From Lewinellaceae bacterium (GTDB taxonomy: Bacteria > Bacteroidota > Bacteroidia > Chitinophagales > Saprospiraceae): a stretch of 64,000 nucleotides of DNA. Of the stretch, positions 62,522 to 64,000 are shown one piece after another. The first letter of the stretch is position 1; every line of letters starts with the position of its first letter. A model generated the notes under the pieces. The model saw nothing but the letters and a program-made list of their open reading frames with translations. It ran no database searches and was not told where the DNA came from. The translations under genes and the position numbers were made by a program. The stretch covers positions 54,497 to 118,496 of the forward strand of contig JADJSY010000019.1 in NCBI GenBank assembly GCA_016711435.1, given 5' to 3'.

Positions 62522-63658
62522 ATGATGAAAACAACGAGAAAGATCAGCAGTTCGGCGCTCTCCTGTTGCCTGTTGCTGACAATTATCAGGACAGTTCCTG
62601 CGCAAAACATGCAGCAACAGGCGCTGCAAAATGATTCCGGCAGCGCGGTTTTGACTACATCTTATACAGAAAAAGGTTTGTTTGAAACCTCTGAAGTGCT
62701 GCATCTTACCCTCAGCGGCAACCTCCGTCCCTTATTGAACAACAGGGTCGAAGAACCTGTCAATTACGCGTTAACGCTCTCCTACTCCAGACCAGACAGC
62801 AGTATTTGCGCCATCCCGGTGGACGTGCGAACGCGCGGGCATTTTCGCCGGCTGCAAGGGAATTGCAATTATCCGCCGTTAATGATTCGGTTTACGAAAG
62901 AAGGGCCACATGTAAACAGTATTTTCAGGGAGCAACAAAAATTGAAATTAGTGATGCCCTGTGTAGGCGACAAGTACGTTATCCGGGAATGGCTGGTGTA
63001 TCAACTGTATAACTTAGTGACGCCTAAAAGTTTCCGGGCGCGGTTGGTGAGCGTAACCCTGAAAGACGATAAAAGCAAAAAACCGGGCACCCCTTTTTAC
63101 GGGATTTTGCTGGAAGAAGCCGATCAAATGGCAGCAAGAAACCGGATGATTGAAGTGGAACGGCAGTTGGGGCCGCAACAAACCCAACGGGAAGATTTTT
63201 TGATGATGGCGACATTTGAATACCTGATCGGCAATACAGACTGGTCGGTACAATACCTGCAAAATATCAAATTGATCGCGGTGGATTCCACGGCGACGCC
63301 AATTGCGGTGCCTTATGATTTCGATCACGCCGGCATCGTGGATGCGCCTTATGCCCAACCTGCAGAGGAATTGCTTATGCGGTCCATCCGCCAACGCCGC
63401 TACCGGGGTTATTGTATTCAAAATATGAAGCAGTATGAAGGGGTTGTTGCCAAGTATAATCTCCTGAAAAATGACCTATATGCTGTATATACCAATTGCG
63501 AACTGCTGGATGAGAAATATGTTAAAAGTACGCTATCCTTCCTGGATGCGTTTTATACAACGTTGAATGACCCGATAGCCCTGGAAAAAGATTTTTCCTA
63601 TCCCTGCGATTCCAAAGGAACGGGCAAAGTGGTGATCAGGGGTTTGAAAAAAAATTGA
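62522..63658 (+). CDS. Secreted CotH-like protein of unknown function
   Basis: 378 residues. The signal peptide spans about 8-27 (SALSCCLLLTIIRTVPAQ). Conserved parts are VDVRTRGHFRRLQGNCNYPP, then FYGILLEEADQMAARN, ATFEYLIGNTDWSVQYLQNI and VPYDFDHAGIVDAPYA. NTDW...N with a later DFDHAG resembles the metal and nucleotide-binding motifs of CotH-like atypical kinases, but the match is partial. Substrate unknown. It is probably extracellular or periplasmic. Confidence 0.7.
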   Translation: MMKTTRKISSSALSCCLLLTIIRTVPAQNMQQQALQNDSGSAVLTTSYTEKGLFETSEVLHLTLSGNLRPLLNNRVEEPVNYALTLSYSRPDSSICAIPVDVRTRGHFRRLQGNCNYPPLMIRFTKEGPHVNSIFREQQKLKLVMPCVGDKYVIREWLVYQLYNLVTPKSFRARLVSVTLKDDKSKKPGTPFYGILLEEADQMAARNRMIEVERQLGPQQTQREDFLMMATFEYLIGNTDWSVQYLQNIKLIAVDSTATPIAVPYDFDHAGIVDAPYAQPAEELLMRSIRQRRYRGYCIQNMKQYEGVVAKYNLLKNDLYAVYTNCELLDEKYVKSTLSFLDAFYTTLNDPIALEKDFSYPCDSKGTGKVVIRGLKKN

Positions 63659-63732
63659 ATCTTTCGGACACTTTTCTGGGGCTACGGCTGTTTTGGAAAT
63701 TCAATTAACTTTGCGCTGAAATTCCGTTTACG

Positions 63733-63888
63733 AGTTGATGAAGGTTTATAAAGGTTGATGAGGGTTTATAAGGGTTGATGAAGGTTGATATTCATCCGCT
63801 CGAAAATGAAGCGACTTTACTTTCTCCGAGCGGATGTATATCAACCCTCATCAACCCTTATAAACCCTCATTTCAACCTTCACCAACA
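63733..63888. repeat. Dyad-symmetric word array (GGTTGATGAGGGTTTATAAG)
   Basis: The left half repeats GTTGATGAAGGTTTATAAAG and GGTTGATGAGGGTTTATAAG. The right half has ATCAACCCTCATCAACCC and TTATAAACCCTCATTTCAAC. The centre has CATCCGCTCG paired with CGAGCGGATG. It precedes a gene starting at 63922. Confidence 0.85.
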
Positions 63889-63921
63889 CTGATAACCAAT
63901 AACTAATAACAGATAACTCTT

Positions 63922-64000
63922 ATGTCAGAAGAAACAGATAAGCCTACGCCTGAAGAAAAACCGGTTGCTGCAAAACCCGCCACCAAAATTCCGGCGCCGA
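63922..64000 (+). CDS. Start of a gene with a charged, Pro-rich N-terminus (3' end outside window)
   Basis: 26 codons are visible, MSEETDKPTPEEKPVAAKPA, then TKIPAP. The sequence is acidic and Lys/Pro-rich, as in linkers, and is not enough to assign a family. Confidence 0.6.
   Translation, partial: MSEETDKPTPEEKPVAAKPATKIPAP

Overview
The window is chromosomal DNA of a Bacteroidota bacterium, most likely from the Saprospiria or a nearby lineage; the lineage is an inference. The evidence is several -7 boxes of the TAnnTTTG type, secreted proteins ending in type IX secretion (T9SS) sorting domains of both type A and type B, PorP/SprF-like outer-membrane partners, SprB-like repeats, and kinase/LytTR regulator pairs. 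Core genes are GC-rich and largely secreted or cell-envelope. Two blocks, 3.7-5.6 kb and 32-38.7 kb, hold small AT-richer + strand genes, many of them broken.

Layout: 1-3696 is the C-terminal two thirds of a bacterial alpha-2-macroglobulin. 3.7-5.6 kb is a small accessory block (DUF4240-like, GIY-YIG/URI nuclease-like, coiled-coil membrane proteins) bracketed by repeats. 5.7-20.7 kb (mainly minus) carries a Tat-signal Dabb protein, a giant PKD/SprB adhesin with a frameshift, a PorE-like TPR/propeller/OmpA protein, two PorP/SprF proteins, an FAD oxidoreductase, a cold-shock protein and a second T9SS type B adhesin. 20.9-31.8 kb carries a caspase-like protein and a papain-like protease in one operon, a DsbA-family protein whose 3' end runs into a long poly-G tract, two tandem paralogues joining five BTRD1-type repeats to a beta-lactamase-like hydrolase (polyglycine-hydrolase architecture), and an unknown secreted protein. 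32-38.7 kb is an accessory block rich in pseudogenes. 39.3-63.7 kb holds a five-fold P-domain T9SS type A protein, two paralogous TPR-histidine kinase/LytTR pairs, a DUF2200 protein, a lipoprotein, an M14 carboxypeptidase, an LpxH-like phosphatase, an ORF6N protein with fragments of relatives, an orphan DNA methyltransferase, a CDP-alcohol phosphotransferase, a thrombospondin-type-3 repeat protein with clustered indels, and a CotH-like protein. A new gene begins at 63922.

How it fits together: most large genes encode exported proteins built for T9SS delivery, with PorP/SprF and PorE-like envelope partners beside type B cargo. The papain/caspase operon, one BTRD1 hydrolase and the unknown secreted gene share an ungapped promoter-proximal motif (GGGTACAT-N14-ACACAT-N5-MAAAC), which suggests co-regulation. 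Many intergenic spacers contain dyad-symmetric arrays of short locus-specific words; this is the most pervasive structure not explained by genes. Several frameshifts are single-base indels at short homopolymers, and the poly-G tract looks artificial, so some apparent pseudogenes may reflect sequence quality.
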